From Monodelphis domestica (taxonomy: Eukaryota > Chordata > Mammalia > Didelphimorphia > Didelphidae), in NCBI RefSeq assembly GCF_027887165.1, contig NC_077235.1:3799506-3863505 (forward strand): a stretch of 64,000 bases of DNA, in the 5' to 3' direction. Of the stretch, positions 13,301 to 26,399 are shown piece after piece. The notes beneath the pieces are model-generated. The model was not told the DNA's origin. It made no database searches and was given only the letters and a program-made list of their open reading frames with translations. Numbering within the stretch: the stretch's first letter is position 1; the number at the start of each line of letters is the position of its first letter. Both the position numbers and the translations under genes were made by a program.

Positions 13301-13987
13301 CCCCCCAACTTCACACTATTCCTCTTCTCATACCACAACTTTGTTCTGGCCAGACTACTGACAACTCTCTGACATGACCACTGGTTTCCCACGTCTAGAC
13401 CTTTGTCCATGTTGTCCACTCCAACTGGATGGTGCCCCCCTTCACCTCCTTCAATCAGCCCAATTCAGCCATACCTATGTTTAAAAGCTCAGATCCCCTG
13501 CCCTCTCCTCTGAGAAGCCTTTTGGGATTTCACCCACCCACACAGAACCAATCCCTCATCTGTGTGAATATGGTTGATTTTACACACTTCCCAGGGCTCT
13601 CACTCGATGCTAGATAGGCATGACCACTAGGCCCTGTGGGTACTGCCCACCCCCAAGGGTGCTGAAAAGGCCTACCTCTTTTTCTTCATGTCTCTCATCC
13701 CCTACTGCAACAGCAACAGCCCAGAGGAGGTGCTCCTGGTTCACTCAGTGACTGGGTGTGTGAGTGATGACAGTTAGTGGCCCTGGAAGCCTGACTTTCT
13801 AGGGTGCTATTGTTCTGGTAGACTGTAAAGGAGGTGGGGGGTTGGGAGTCAAAGGGTTTATATTTCAAACCCTGCCCGTGGGTTGCGGAAAGGTATAGAC
13901 CTTTGCCTGGGACAAATGAAAAGATTCGCACTTGAAAACCTCTGGGATCCCCTTGTGCGCTCTCAATCGATCCTTTAGGAAAACGAG

Positions 13988-14495
13988 GAGGAAGCATTTG
14001 GCCTGTTGAAGAGAGAATGAAGCGTGTCCTGTTAAGGAGAGTAGATACACCAAAATGGAAATGTTCTCCAAGGCTGACCTGGGCCCTGGGGGAAGGGCCT
14101 TTGGACAAAAAGGATGGGGGCCAACCACTCGCTGTCCCAGCCCAAGGGGCGCTTGCACTGCCTTCACCACCTCTTCAGGAGGGCACCGGTCACAGGAGAG
14201 ATGCTGAGCTTCCCCTGAATTTCCCTTCCCATTCTGCCAACTAGCTGGGCATTTGCCCCTTGACACTGTGCCCTCCTGAGCTAAAGCCTGAGTGGACCCT
14301 GGCTCCCTGCTGAGAGTTCTCAGACCCCTCCTAGCCAATTCGCTTCTCCCCCACCTGTAACACCCCATGTGCGCCCACCTTCCCTCCCTGCCACCTGTGA
14401 TCCTGGCTCCCAGCAGTGAGGAGCCCTTGGGGCAGAGCAGCACATCTGAAGCAGGAGCTCCCCTCTCTTCCTTGGGGAGCTCCCGCCCAGAGGCC
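13988..14495 (+). repeat. near-identical duplicate block, copy 2
   Basis: This is the partner of 7583-8092, about 6.4 kb away and in the same orientation. Right of base 14495 the two copies have unrelated sequence at once. A recent duplication, a gene-conversion tract or an assembly artefact would all give this picture. Confidence 0.9.
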
Positions 14496-15336
14496 AACCT
14501 TTCTCTTACTGTTCTTTGGAATGTTACGATGGTATCCAGGGTAACAGTCAAACCATAGCTCTCAGCCCCCTCCCCCGGGCTGCTGATCTTCTGGATGTGG
14601 CTGCCTATTTGGGGTACACGGTCTAATCTTTCCCAACTTGGAACCTTGGTTGGCTCTGCTCAGAATGGAGAATCCCCAAATACCATTTCACCTTCCTTGG
14701 CCTGTCTGCCCCCCGCCACCCCCCCGGGGATTCCCTGTCATGTGTCTGCTCTTTGCTTTCCTAGGCTGAGGCAGCCAGGATTGCTCTTTCAGGGACTGTT
14801 TCCAGGGGCACAGAAGGAAGGAAGGTGCCAAATGAAGGAAGGCTCAGCCCTGAACAGTCTCCCTCCAGGCCAAAGTCAGTCCTTTTGTAGTTTCAAGTAT
14901 CTCAAGCGGAGCCTCCCCAGAGTGGCATCGGCCTTGGCATATTTCCAGGCTGATGTCTCCCACTCACCTCCACAGTTCACACTCTCCTATCTTCTTGCTC
15001 CCATGTTCCCTCTGTCTGAAATTCCCTTTCCCCATCTTGCAGCATATTGAATTTTGCCATGGACCTTTAAGGCCCACTCCAGGTGCCAGGAATTGTGATG
15101 TACCCCAGGGCGTCCGGGATACCCTTTGCCCCTCACAGGTCCTGGTTTCCTCATCATAATGGCAGCATCACCTACCTCCAGGATTGTTGTGAGGCCCAAA
15201 GGACATACACAAACATGTGCAGCTATGGTGACTGGCAAACCTTCCATTGTTCCCTTGGCCTTTCCGTATATGGTAGGGCGGGGAACAAGCAGTTATCCAG
15301 GGCCTTCTATATGCCAGGCACTGGGATAAGTGCTCT

Positions 15337-15522
15337 TTTGGTTTTAAACCCTTACCTTCTGTCTTGTAATCCATACAAGTATCAGTTCCAAGGCAGAAAT
15401 ACAGTAAGAGTTAGGCAACTGGGATTAAGTGGCTTGCCCAGGGTCACAGCTAGGAAGTGTGTGAGGCCGCATTTGAACCCTGGTCCTCCTGACTCCAAGC
15501 CTATTCACTGAGCCATTCTGAT
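15337..15522 (-). mobile_element. tRNA-derived SINE
   Basis: Reverse-oriented copy. It begins with ggttttaaacccttacctt (reversed A-rich tail) and passes through cttgcccagggtcacagct and ggccgcatttgaaccctggt to the head region near 15515. It interrupts one unit of the array. Confidence 0.75.
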
Positions 15523-16679
15523 AGATCAATAGATACGTGGGGACCACCCACACAACAGGTAGAACTGGGCAGGGGTCCCTGGGGAGCAGTTGCCAAGCAC
15601 ATGGGGAATCATCTTCCCTGGCATTTCCAATGATAAAATCATACCTCTTTCTGCCGATGGGTCATTTGACAGTACCAAGGTCACTGGCGAGTGAGAAATT
15701 TGTTAGATGGGCTGCTGAGGAGGTTTTGATTTCCAGTCCTGGAGCCCTTGAAAATGAGCATCTCCAAAGGGATCCAGCCCTTCCTAATATGACATTGGAG
15801 GCAAGGCTAGATTTAGAGCCCATGATCTACAAAGAGAGAGCCCCCTGCTTTACTCAAGCCCTCTTGTGACCAGGTTGATGCAAACTTGTATTTTTAACTC
15901 TAAATCTTGGTTTCTGGCTTCCTGTGGCATTGCCTGAGGGCAGATTAAACCTGGAAGTTAGGGGAGAAGACCTGACCTCTGGAGAGCTGGCCCAAAAGGG
16001 AATGGGCTGACTCCAAGCTGCCTCAACATGGTAGTTTTGCCAAATTTGGTATCCTAGAGCAGAGGCTGAACAATCTCTTTGGGTGAAACAGGGGTTGCAG
16101 ATCGAGTTTCCCAGACAGCTTCAGGATGGATTAAAAGAAACGGCCCCTAGGGGCCCTGACCAGAGAATCTCTGACTTGGGGACAGACACACAAACTCAGT
16201 AAGGGGACAAAGGACATGGCTAGCATTGTGCTATCTAACTTGAGTCTTTGCTGGGGCCCTGGGAAGCTGATCTATACATCACTGTGTTCAGAACATTTGG
16301 ATAGGAGTTCAGAAACAGACCTGTGGAATTCAGAGGGGGTTCCCAAGCTCAGGAGTTCAGCCAGTGCTTGTGCCTCTGACCCCTCAGACCCCAGGCAGGA
16401 AGAAAAAGGTGAACACACAAAGGCAATGATGTCAGATAGTCCAGAGCAGAGTCCACAGGGCTTCCCCAAATGATAAGTATTTCAATTACTTTAATAATTT
16501 CTCTAGCCCACAGATTGAATTGATGTGTTATCAAATAATGGAAAGAATCTTCCTAGGGGAAGGGGCCAAATGTCTCTGAGGTTCCCTAATCTCAGATGGT
16601 GCAGCCTGGGTCCCTCTGCTCTAGCCCAGACAATTCACTTCAATTTGACAAACATTTACAAAGTGCCAATCTGTGGCAG

Positions 16680-17980
16680 CAAAGGACACTAATGAATGCT
16701 GGAGGGGGTGTGGCAAAGATGGGACATGAATGCATTGCTGGTGGAGTTGTGAATGGATCCAACCATTCTGGAGGGCAATTTGAAACTAGGCCCAAAGGGT
16801 GCTAAAAGACTGTCTGCTCTTTGATCCAGCCATAGCACTGCTGGGTTTGGGCCCCAGAGATAATAAGGAAAAAGACTTGTACAAGAATATTCATAGCTGC
16901 ACTCTTTGTGGTGGCCAAAAATTGGAAAATGAGGGGATGCCCTTCAATTGGGGAATGGCTGAATAAATTGTGGTATTTGTTGGGGATGGAATACTATTGT
17001 GCTAAAAGGAATAATGAACTGGAGGGATTCCATGTGAACTGGAAGGACCTCCAGGAAGTGATGCAGGGTGAGAGGAGCAGAACTAGGAGAACATTGTACA
17101 CAGAGATGGATACACTGTGGCACAATTGAATGTAACTGACTTCTCTACTAGCAGCAATGCAGTGACACAGGACAATTCAGAGGAACTTGTGAGAAAGAAC
17201 ACGATCCACATCCGAAGAAAGAACTGTGGGAGTAGAAACCCAGAAGAAAAACATAGGATCTATCACATGGTTCAATGGGGATGTGATGGGGGGGATGTTG
17301 ACTTCAAATGATCACTCTATTGCAAACATTAATAATATGGAAATAGGTTTTGAACAAGGATGCATGTAAAACCCAGTGGAATTGCAGAGGGAGGAGGGGA
17401 GGGAAAGAACACGCATCATGTGTCAACTTGGAATCTAGAAACCTCAAGTTTGTAGCAACATGAGATCTGAAGACCCCCAAGTTGACCCCATCACATGAGT
17501 TTCTCCCAGAGGGATAGTTTCAAACTAATAGACCTTAAAGTACTTCGTAGTCCCAGTTAGGTGGAGCTAAAGACCTAATCAGATATTAAGTATCTTTTTG
17601 TCCTGGTAGTTTCTCCCATTGTGTCAAAGCCCTTTCTTTCCCTTCTGTGTCCATTGTAAAGATCAGCCTTTTCCTGATGATCCTATTTTGAACTTTTCAT
17701 TTCTTTGTAGCCATTGTAAAGCCAATCAACCATACTCCCTGGTCCCCATAAGTTCCCCCAATTCCCTAGGGTGGTGATGCTCCCAGGAATCCTGTAGCCA
17801 GAGTGCCAGGCCTTGGGCTCTGTGTGGTTTGGGGTACCCGACTCTGTGTGGAGGCCTAAATATTGGGCACTGTCCCTCTCCTGATTAAAGACTTGGTTTT
17901 TCTGACTATTTAATAATTGTTTGTTCCATATAACCATGGAAAAATATTCTAGATGAATTAAATAAAAGATGAAATGAGAA
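16680..17980 (+). mobile_element. L1 LINE 3' end, interrupted by an LTR
   Basis: The left part (16680-17420) has blocks typical of the marsupial L1 3' end: gcattgctggtggagttgtg, tttgatccagccatagcact, attggggaatggctgaataa and gaacattgtacacagagatg. The final piece (taaccatggaaaaatattct, then an A-rich tail) resumes at about 17931-17980 after an LTR. The second L1 end at 19.6 kb shows these two pieces joined. The fragment is 5'-truncated and has no open ORF2. Confidence 0.85.
17421..17930 (+). mobile_element. solo LTR inside the L1 fragment
   Basis: A block of about 510 bp interrupts the L1 tail between gaacacgcatcatg and taaccatgg. It starts TGTCAACTT and ends near GTTTGTTCCA. It carries an ATTAAA-like signal near 17884 followed by a U5-like stretch. 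No internal retroviral sequence is attached, so it is read as a solo LTR fossil younger than the L1. The exact ends are uncertain by a few bases. Confidence 0.6.
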
Positions 17981-19624
17981 AAGGAGCAATCTGGTGCCAG
18001 GCCCTGTCCCAAGTGCTAGGGACACAGAGAGACAAGCCCCCAAATACCTGGGCTTTCCTGTGCTCAAAATCCTCCAGGGCCAGGGAGGGAACCCCTCAGA
18101 AGTCCTGTGAGGCAAAGGTCCAAGTTCCACTCGCCAGCCTAGCTTTATGAAACCCTTGTCCCAGACTGAACAATAAGCCAGCAAGAGCCCACCGAGTGCC
18201 CTCTTTGTCTTCTTATTGTCTCTAGGTGGCTCCCAAGTATTCTGGCCTCTTTCCCAAGCCTCGAGGTATGAGTCATTTATCACATATATATCCATATTAC
18301 TCCAAGTTCTTTAGTTCCCCAGAAATTCCCTGTTCCAGGGTCCACTGTGGTGTGCGGTTAAAGACAGGCTCTATTGAAACTGCTTTGGTGCTTCTGACAC
18401 ACTCCATCTTGTTAGGGGCCGCTCTCCCCACGTCCGTTCTCTCTCAGCCCGGACCCAGAGGCTGCAGACTGCGTCTAGCCTGAGTTTTCCTCCTTCCCCA
18501 TCCTACGTGTATGCCCTACGCAGCCTGAACTTGTGACCATTTCCTGACTGCCCAACATGAATGATGTCTCATCTCTGGGCCTTTGCCCATGCTGCCTACT
18601 CCTTCCCTTCCAGTCAGCCTGAAAGCCACATGCTGTCTCCTGAGAAGCCTTTCCAGACTTTCTTGCTCACTTAGAGCGTGTCCCTCATCTTCATTAATGT
18701 GGCTGTCGGCACACCGGTTACATTATTCTAGATAGTAGTAGTAGCTTGTCTATATTATCCTGTCCTTGTGTCCCTCCCTCACCCAGCATCCTTCTCCCCT
18801 CTCGTCCCTTCCTGCAGCAGCAGCAGCCCAAGGAGGTGCCCTCGAATTTTGGAATGACTGCCTATCCAGACGGTGACAGGCAGTGACCCTGGAAGCCTGG
18901 CACTCTAGGGTGCTGGGGTCCTGGTGGAATACAGAGAAGGTTAGGGGCTGGGAGCCAGAGGCTGGCCATTGAAGCCTGCCTGCCCTCTGTACAAACCTTG
19001 GGACTCTGGGAAGGGCACGGACCTCCACCTGGGCCTCAGTAAAATGCAAGATTTGTCCCTGGAAGACTTTTGAGGTCCTTTCCTATTCAAAGTCCGGGAT
19101 CCAAGAAAGGCAGGTTGGAAGGGTCCTATTCACAAGAGCTGCCTAAAGGTTCTCCAAAGGAGGAGACAGCCACTGAGTGGCCTAGCCCAGGGGGCCCTGC
19201 CTTAACCCCCTGGGGATCTAAAAACACCAGCTGCAGCCCCTTTCCCCCCCCCCCCCCCAGGACTTCCTTGCCTGTCCTTTCAGCGGGGCCAGCCGGACTT
19301 TTATTCCATTGTGCTGAAGCCCCCTGAGCTGAGCCCTGCTAAGAGCCTCTAGTCTCCCAGGCTATTCTGCTGTGCCCTATACCCCATGCACACTCCTTCA
19401 GACCTGGCCTCCACCTCCAGTGGATTGTCTTTACCTTGGGCTCCATTCTTCAGTCTGAAACTGCTAGCCTGAGATTCCCTTCAGGGAGGATTCTCACAGG
19501 AACAAGGACAAGCTTTGGGGTCTCCAGAGTACAAGCTTGTGCTAAAACTTGGGGTTCATCAGATCTTTACTGGGCTACAATTTGGGGGTTTCTAGATTCC
19601 CCGTTGACACCCTCCCAGTGGAAT

Positions 19625-19715
19625 TGTGTGTCGGCTATTGGGGGGGGAGGGAAAGAACATGAATCATGTAACCATGGAAAAAGATTCTTAATCAATTAAA
19701 TAAAAATTTTCAATC
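19625..19715 (+). mobile_element. L1 LINE extreme 3' end
   Basis: The sequence gggagggaaagaacatgaat followed by catgtaaccatggaaaaaga and an A/T-rich tail matches the end of the L1 copy at 17.4/17.9 kb. It is a very short 5'-truncated insertion in the array. Confidence 0.7.
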
Positions 19716-22700
19716 CATGTTGACACCCTCCAGGACCAAGGCAGTGAGGGAGACCCATTCCTGGACTTGCTTCCAAGTGGGCACAGAGTGAGGATGGACA
19801 GTGCAGGCCTGGAAAAGAGCCCTGGACCTCTCTTCCCTCCCCATCTAGGTCAGTGGCTTTCTACCTTTTTAAGCACAAAGTGCCATTGCCCTTGGTTGGT
19901 GTCATTCCAAAGTTACCTTATACCTTTTCCCTCCACACTTGACCAGAATGGACTAGCTGGACACTTTCCCACCTCTAGCTTTGCTTGGTTTCTTCTGTAC
20001 CAGCCTGCCATTTATCACATTCCTCGGGGATTCTTTAAGGGGCACCTCAGATCCCATGAATGCTGGCAACATTCTCCATGTATAAAAAATGTTGTAATAA
20101 TGGTTGTAGCTCCAACTCATAGGACTGTTGGGAGACTCACAGGAGAACATACCACCCCCACCCCCACATTCTTGCACTCATGATGCTTGGCAAATAGCCA
20201 TCTTCAAGCCCCGTATGTGTCTGTCATTGGGTTTTATAGCCTAATGGACCCATGAAGGCGTGCTAAGTTCAGTCTTTGGAATCGCCCAACCTGGGTTCTC
20301 ATTCCCAGCTACGCCAGGTTCTACCTATGTGGTTCTGCCTTGTCACTTCATCTGGGAGAGGAGTCTCTTGGTCTGTAAAGTGAGGGCTTTAGACTAGATG
20401 AAGGGCTTCCTGTGTGCCAAGCACTGTGCCAGGACCAAGGGAATCCAAGTAGAAAAGCCAGCCAGTCTTTGCTCTTAAGGAGCACCTACTCTTGATAGGG
20501 AAGACCAAGTGGAAATGGGCCGGGGTTCCTAGGTGGCAATTGCCAAGCAGATGGTGAAGCATCCATTTTCCTGGCATTTCCTGTGATAAAACCACAGCAT
20601 ACTCCCTTTGATGTCTTGGTCCTTGAGAGAATCAGGGATTTTCTTGGTGAAACCTTTCTTAAGTGGGTTTGGAATGTCTGCCGAACTTGTAGGCCCCAGC
20701 TGCAGTACCCTCAGCTATAGTTATCAGGTCAGCTCTCCTCAGGGTGGCAGTGGGGGCCAATAGTCAGGGCTCAGGGCCTAAAGGCCTAGGCTATTCCTAG
20801 TGCCAAGGATTCCTGGCGCAAGGGTCTGCTAGGATAGGGTGGCGAGAGTGCTTTCTTTGGCCTGGAAACACCCTCTTTCTCTCTCCACCTTAGAAAATGT
20901 CATGACTTGAGTTGGCTGTATTAGCTACCCAGCAGATGGCAGCAGTGGCCAGTTAGGGTAGATGGTAGTGAGGATGCCAAGCTCTTTCTCTACAGGAGTT
21001 AATCCTGTCTAAGATGACAGACAGCAGAGACTAGGCTGGACGGGGCCCAGTGAGGGAGTAGCAGCTGCCGACTTTCCCAAGGCTCTTGGGCTCAGGATGA
21101 CACTACATCTCTTTTTCTCTCTTCATCTGTCCCTCCATCATTTGTGAAGTGGCTTACGGGCAAGAACTCTCAAGAGACAATGAGCATCCCCTTGTACCAG
21201 CTCCTTAAACAAAGGCCAGATGATGACTTTGGGGCTGGGGGAAGGTTGAGAGGTTTCTCAGGTAGGTCCAAGATTGACTGATGGCCCCCAAGGTCTCCTG
21301 CCATCCTGGGAATCTTTGATCTGTGTTGTCCCTTTTAGGGACAAAATAACTGACATTCTGCAGCCTGACTTCCAAGGTGCTCAGGGGAGCTGCCTAACTG
21401 GCGGCCAAGGTAGCTGGCCTTTGGGACAGTAGGCGCTACTTAAGAAGGGTTTGTTCTGTTTGGACAGGAAGACAGAAACATATTTGTGGAATTGGGTGGC
21501 CCCTGGTGCTTGGCCCAGATCAAAGGGGCTCATGGGCTCAAGGCTTCTGGTCTTATTTGTCCTCTTTCCCACTCATTTCAATGGGCAGGAGACAGATGGG
21601 CAGTAGGGAACAACCCCTGATGCTCCCACAAAGGAAGGCAGTGAGGTCAGGAGCCCAGGGCAGGGAGCAGGCCTCCCCAGATTGTAAACATTGAATCCAT
21701 TTTCATTTCCCAACCCAAGTTTCCAGTAGTCCCAGATTGAGTGGCTGTATTTACTCAAAGAAAAGAATTTTCCAGGGGGAATGGCCAGGCACCTCTGGGG
21801 TCCCCTGATACCAGCTCCCCCAAAGCTCCAGTCCTGACAGTTCAGTTCAGATCAGTTCAGTTCAAGAAGCAGTGTAATCTGATGCTAGGCATCAGGTCCT
21901 AGGTAGAAGATCCCAGACAGGCAGCTTGAAACCCTCGAGGGATAGGGAGCTTCCCAGAAGATTCCTCTTCCTCCAGGCACCAGTCCTCTTGGTTCTTAAA
22001 ACCCAGCCCAAATGTGCCCTTCTCCAACAAACGCTCTGGACCCCTGGAGCTATGGAGACCAGTGTTCTCCCTCTTCCATTTGCCAAGCCCTTCCAGAATG
22101 ACAGTCCCTCACCCTGCCTCAGCCCAGGCCCAGAGGCTTTGAACTATGTCTCTTCCCTAACCTCACACTATTCCCCTTCATGTACCCCTATGTTCTAGCC
22201 AGCTCTGAATCCAACATATGGTTTCCTACCTCTGGGCCTTTGTCCATGCTGCCCAATCCATCTGGAAACATCACCACTCAAATTCAGTCCTATTTGTGTT
22301 TAAAGGCCATGCCATCTCCTGTAGAAAGCCTTTCTGGGGTTTACTGACTAGTCTTTCCCTCTTCTCCCATTCTTTATAGAACCTGCACATGCTGCTTGCT
22401 GGGCTCCAAAACAATTATGGCCTTTGCCCCATTCCTAAGGGCCAGGACCCTGCCTCCTCTTCTCTCTCACCCACCTACAAGCTACAGCTGCAGCTGCAAC
22501 AACAGCCTGAGTAGGTGGAAGGCCAGGATGCCCAGAGGGTGGGTGATTGATAGGGAGTGACTCTTGAAGCCTGGCAGTCTAGGGTGCTGGAGTCTTGGTA
22601 GCGTCCAAAGAAGGCTACGGATTGGGGGTCGGAAGATGTACATTCAAATCCTGTCTCCTTTTTGTAACAACGCTTGTGATTTCTGGAAAAGGTGCCGAAC

Positions 22701-22861
22701 TGCCTTGGGGCCTTCATTTCTTTCTTTGAGAAATAAAAGGCTCATACTAGAAGACCTCAGAGGTCCATTTTTGCTCTAAATCCACAATTTGAGAGAACAG
22801 ATTGCACAAAGTGTGACCCAGTCCACATCTCCCTCCAGAACTATCATACGTTCCTCTAAGG

Positions 22862-23284
22862 CAGTGATGGTGAACCTGGCAGGTGCCAAAGATGGCATGC
22901 AGAGCACTCTCTGTGGGCATGTGGCCCCTCTCTCCCCCCCTCCCTGAGAGTTCATTACTAGAAAGACAGAGGGAGTGGGGCAGAGCCCCTCCCCTCCCCC
23001 TCCATGCACCTCACAACATTTTTTTTCATGTCCTCCACCCAGCAGTCCAATGGGAGTGCATAGAAGGTAAGGTGGGTAGCTCACAGGTAGCAGAGCTGGA
23101 AGGGGCTAGAGTGCTCCTGGGGCTACTCGCCTTCCCTTCTTCCCCTTCACTAAGGACATTCCTTACTTCACCCACCCCTCCACCCAGCAGATGGATAAGA
23201 GCACTTTCACCTCCCCTGGGTCACACCTGGCACTTGGTGGAGGTGGGGCCTGGCACTCCATCTCAAAAAGGCTTACCATCACTG
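22862..23284. mobile_element. non-autonomous hAT DNA transposon
   Basis: The left end begins cagtgatggtgaacc and the right end finishes ggcttaccatcactg, an imperfect terminal inverted repeat. Flanks read ctctaagg on the left and ctaaggtc on the right, compatible with a decayed 8 bp target duplication. At 423 bp it encodes no transposase. The same ends occur on the element at 41.8 kb. The family resembles the Charlie-type hATs described in opossum; that label is from memory. Confidence 0.8.
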
Positions 23285-25404
23285 CTAAGGTCTAGCCAGA
23301 CTGCCCTCCCTACTGGTAGTTTCCTGACTATGCAATGTGGTTTTCCCACCTCTGGTTTTTTATCTATGTTGCTCTTTCCATCAGGAGTTCCTGAACCTCC
23401 TGGGCAGCGAAATTCAATCCTAACCAGGTTATAGTAGGCATTCTAGAGTCTGTGAATGACTGACTGTCCAGAGGATGACAGTTAGAGGCCCTAGATACCT
23501 AGCATTCTAGAGTGTTAAAGTACAGAGAGAGATGGGGGTTGGGAGTCAGAGGCTGGACATTCAAATCCTGCCTCCTTTATCACAATTCTTGTGACCTGGA
23601 GAAAGGCATGGATCCTCCCTTGGGCCTCAGTTTCCCCCTTTATAAAATGAACCATTTGTAATAGAAAAACTCTGAGATTCCGTCTGGTCCTAAATGTATA
23701 ATCCTAGAAAAGCCAGCTGGAAGTCCCTGACCTGTTGAAAACGGAATTCACTGGGTTCTGACTAACAACAGGAAGGCAAATGACCACTCTTGGAAGCCAG
23801 TCTAATCCCTAGGAGAGAGGGCTTTAAGCACAAAAGGATAGGAGCCAGTCACTTAGTAGTTTCACCTTTCTGGCTCTGAAAAAGACACCAGGTACTGTTG
23901 AGACATAGGAAAGCACATCCCCAGGACTTCCCTACATAGAATTCATCCAGCTAGGCTTTTCTCAGGTGACCTGAAAAGACCCTGTATTGAGCCTTGGGTT
24001 GAAACCCTCTGCCCTGCAGAGAATCTCAGGCCCCCTCTCAGCTGCCCCCTTACCTTCCAGGCCCCAAGCATGCCCCTTCCTCTTTGCCCTCACACCCCAG
24101 ATCCCCAGAAGGAAGAGCCTCTGGACAGGCTGGTACACCAGAAACAACAGTGTCTCTCTCTTCCTTTTCTTGCCTGGCCTCCAGCGTGACAGTCTCTCCC
24201 AGTACCAAGCATAAAATCCCATTAAATCCTCTCCTAACTTGATCCCTTCCTATCCCCCTGACTGCCTTGTACATCCTCTGTGATCCAGAAATCCTTCTCT
24301 CCCAGGCTCCAGTGGAGTGTTATATACAAAAACGTGGCACACCTTCCTTCAGCTTTTCCCTACATCTCTCTGTGCCTGCATGTGTGCACCAAGCACTGTG
24401 CTCAGACAGTCCCTTTTCTCAAGGCCCCCCAATTCTGCGCAAGAAAGACAGACAGACAGAGAGAGCCTCTATGGGAAATTGGGCATTTCCATTGATAAAG
24501 CCAAATCCCTTTCTGATGTGAAATCACTTGGGTGGGAGAAGCAAATATTTCTTAGGTGTGTCTTTAGTGGCTCCTGAGGGGGTGGGCCATGACGGTCACC
24601 TTTCCCCATATAAGCTGGTAGTGGGGACTTTAACCTGAGAAGATTAAGGGACTCCCGATGCCCAGAAGCTTCCTGTCAGCCTTAAATCTGTGGTCTTGGC
24701 ATCTTGTGAAGTTGCCCAGGGGCAGATTTAGCCTGGATGTCAAGACTGGTTCCCATCAGGAGCTCTGCCCCTGAAAAGGGATAGACTGCCAAAGGAGGTT
24801 GTGGCTTCCCCCTTATTTGAGGCCCTTGAGCAGAATCTGTGTGACCTTTGGAGGAGGAGATTACCAGGCAGATCCCAGGTAGACTGGAAGAGATGTCCCC
24901 CAGGAACCCTTCGACACCCTGAGAGTATGTGATTGAATGACAGCTACATGAGTCCAGTTCGGAAACAAGCCAGACACGGTTGGTATTCTTCAGCCTGGCT
25001 GCCACGCTGTTTGAGGCAGCTGTCTAACACGAGGCTTTGTTGGGGTTCTGGGCAGCTGGGCTGTGGAACTCTGTTTTCAGATGGTTTGGACAGGAGGACA
25101 GAAACAGACCTTTGGAATTCAGTGGCTCCCCAATCAGGGAGGGCTTCCAGACTCAGGGATTCAGCTTCTGCTGGAGGCAAACCTGACCACAGTAGCTCTT
25201 CTGGGTATTAGTATCCCGGCCCTATGTATGTGCCATAGGATATGGTGGCCATCCCCTCCAAATCCAAGGCCTGAAGCTTCCCCGGTGCACTGCAGCGGCT
25301 CAGAGGAGGTGACCGGTGGGAAAGTGACAGTTAGTGTCCCTGGAAGCCAGGATTCTAGGATGTAGGGTCATGGTGGGGGCAAAGGGGCCTGGGGGAGCAC
25401 ATTC

Positions 25405-25590
25405 ATTTATTTTTAACAAAACAGCCCACTTGGTTTTATTGCCAGTGGATCTCTGGTTTAAAATTAATTAATGAATTAAGTCTGTTTTCCCATGGTTAAT
25501 GATTCCTGTTCTCTCCCTCCCTATTTCCCTGCCCGCTCCTGGAGTGAACAAGCAATTCCTCTGGGTCATACATGGGGGCACATTGAAATC
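25405..25590 (-). mobile_element. L1 LINE extreme 3' end
   Basis: Reading in reverse gives the same L1 tail as at 17.4 and 19.6 kb (accatgggaaaacag, then an A/T-rich stretch). It lies inside the last units of the array. Confidence 0.6.
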
Positions 25591-26399
25591 GTACTTCTGG
25601 CTGTGCAGTCTGTTTTGTCTTAGGCATACAAGTACCTTCCTCACTTTGGGTCTCAGTTTCCTCCTTTGTAAAAGGAGACATTGAACCTTGTTAGGTTTCC
25701 AGTTCTAAATCTACAATCTTGGGCAATCTGGGAAGTATTTGTCCTCCTTTAAAGGCATTTTAATCTGTAACGCGTAGGGAGAACATGAACACAACCAGAA
25801 ATCAAAATGGATAAATTGATGGTCTGGTCCCCAGGAGAGGGCTTTGAACCCAGCCAAGCCAGGGGCATAGCCTTCCATTTGGGGGGGTTCAAAAACACGA
25901 GTAGCAACCCAGGCACCGGACAAATGGCTTGATTGTCTTGGGTTTCCCTTTATAGACTTTCAGCTGGCTGGGTTTATCACAGGACACCAAGGGTCCCTGG
26001 GCTGAGCCCATATCTTAAGCCTCAGGTTGTTCTTGACCAAGTCTCAGGCCCACCTCTTCCCAGCTATCTGCCTTTCTCCTGTCAGACTGTTCCAGCTCCA
26101 GGGAATAAGAACTCCCGATTGCAAAGCAGGATTCTCTCTTTTGGTCATCTCTTACCCCATCCCCATTCTCTTTTTTGTGCTTGTCTTTTCTTAGGAATGT
26201 CAGGACTAGGGCCAGTGGGCTGGGGCTGTGCTACAGAGCATGTGCCACTTGAGAGCCAGGGTCATTGTCTGTGCTTCCCTCGCTCCCAGCGGGGTACCTG
26301 GTCTGGCTGAGTCCCTAATAAGAGCCTGGCTGCTAGTGGATCCCTTCAGACCTGACCCCTTACTAGTACGTGCCTCCAGGACATGGGGGGAACCTTATG

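Noticed and set aside
7462-14551. Minus-strand open frames of 217 and 228 codons that look like two members of a protein family
   Set aside because: They are alike only because they cross the near-identical 508 bp DNA blocks. Other array copies do not keep the frame, and no protein family is recognised.
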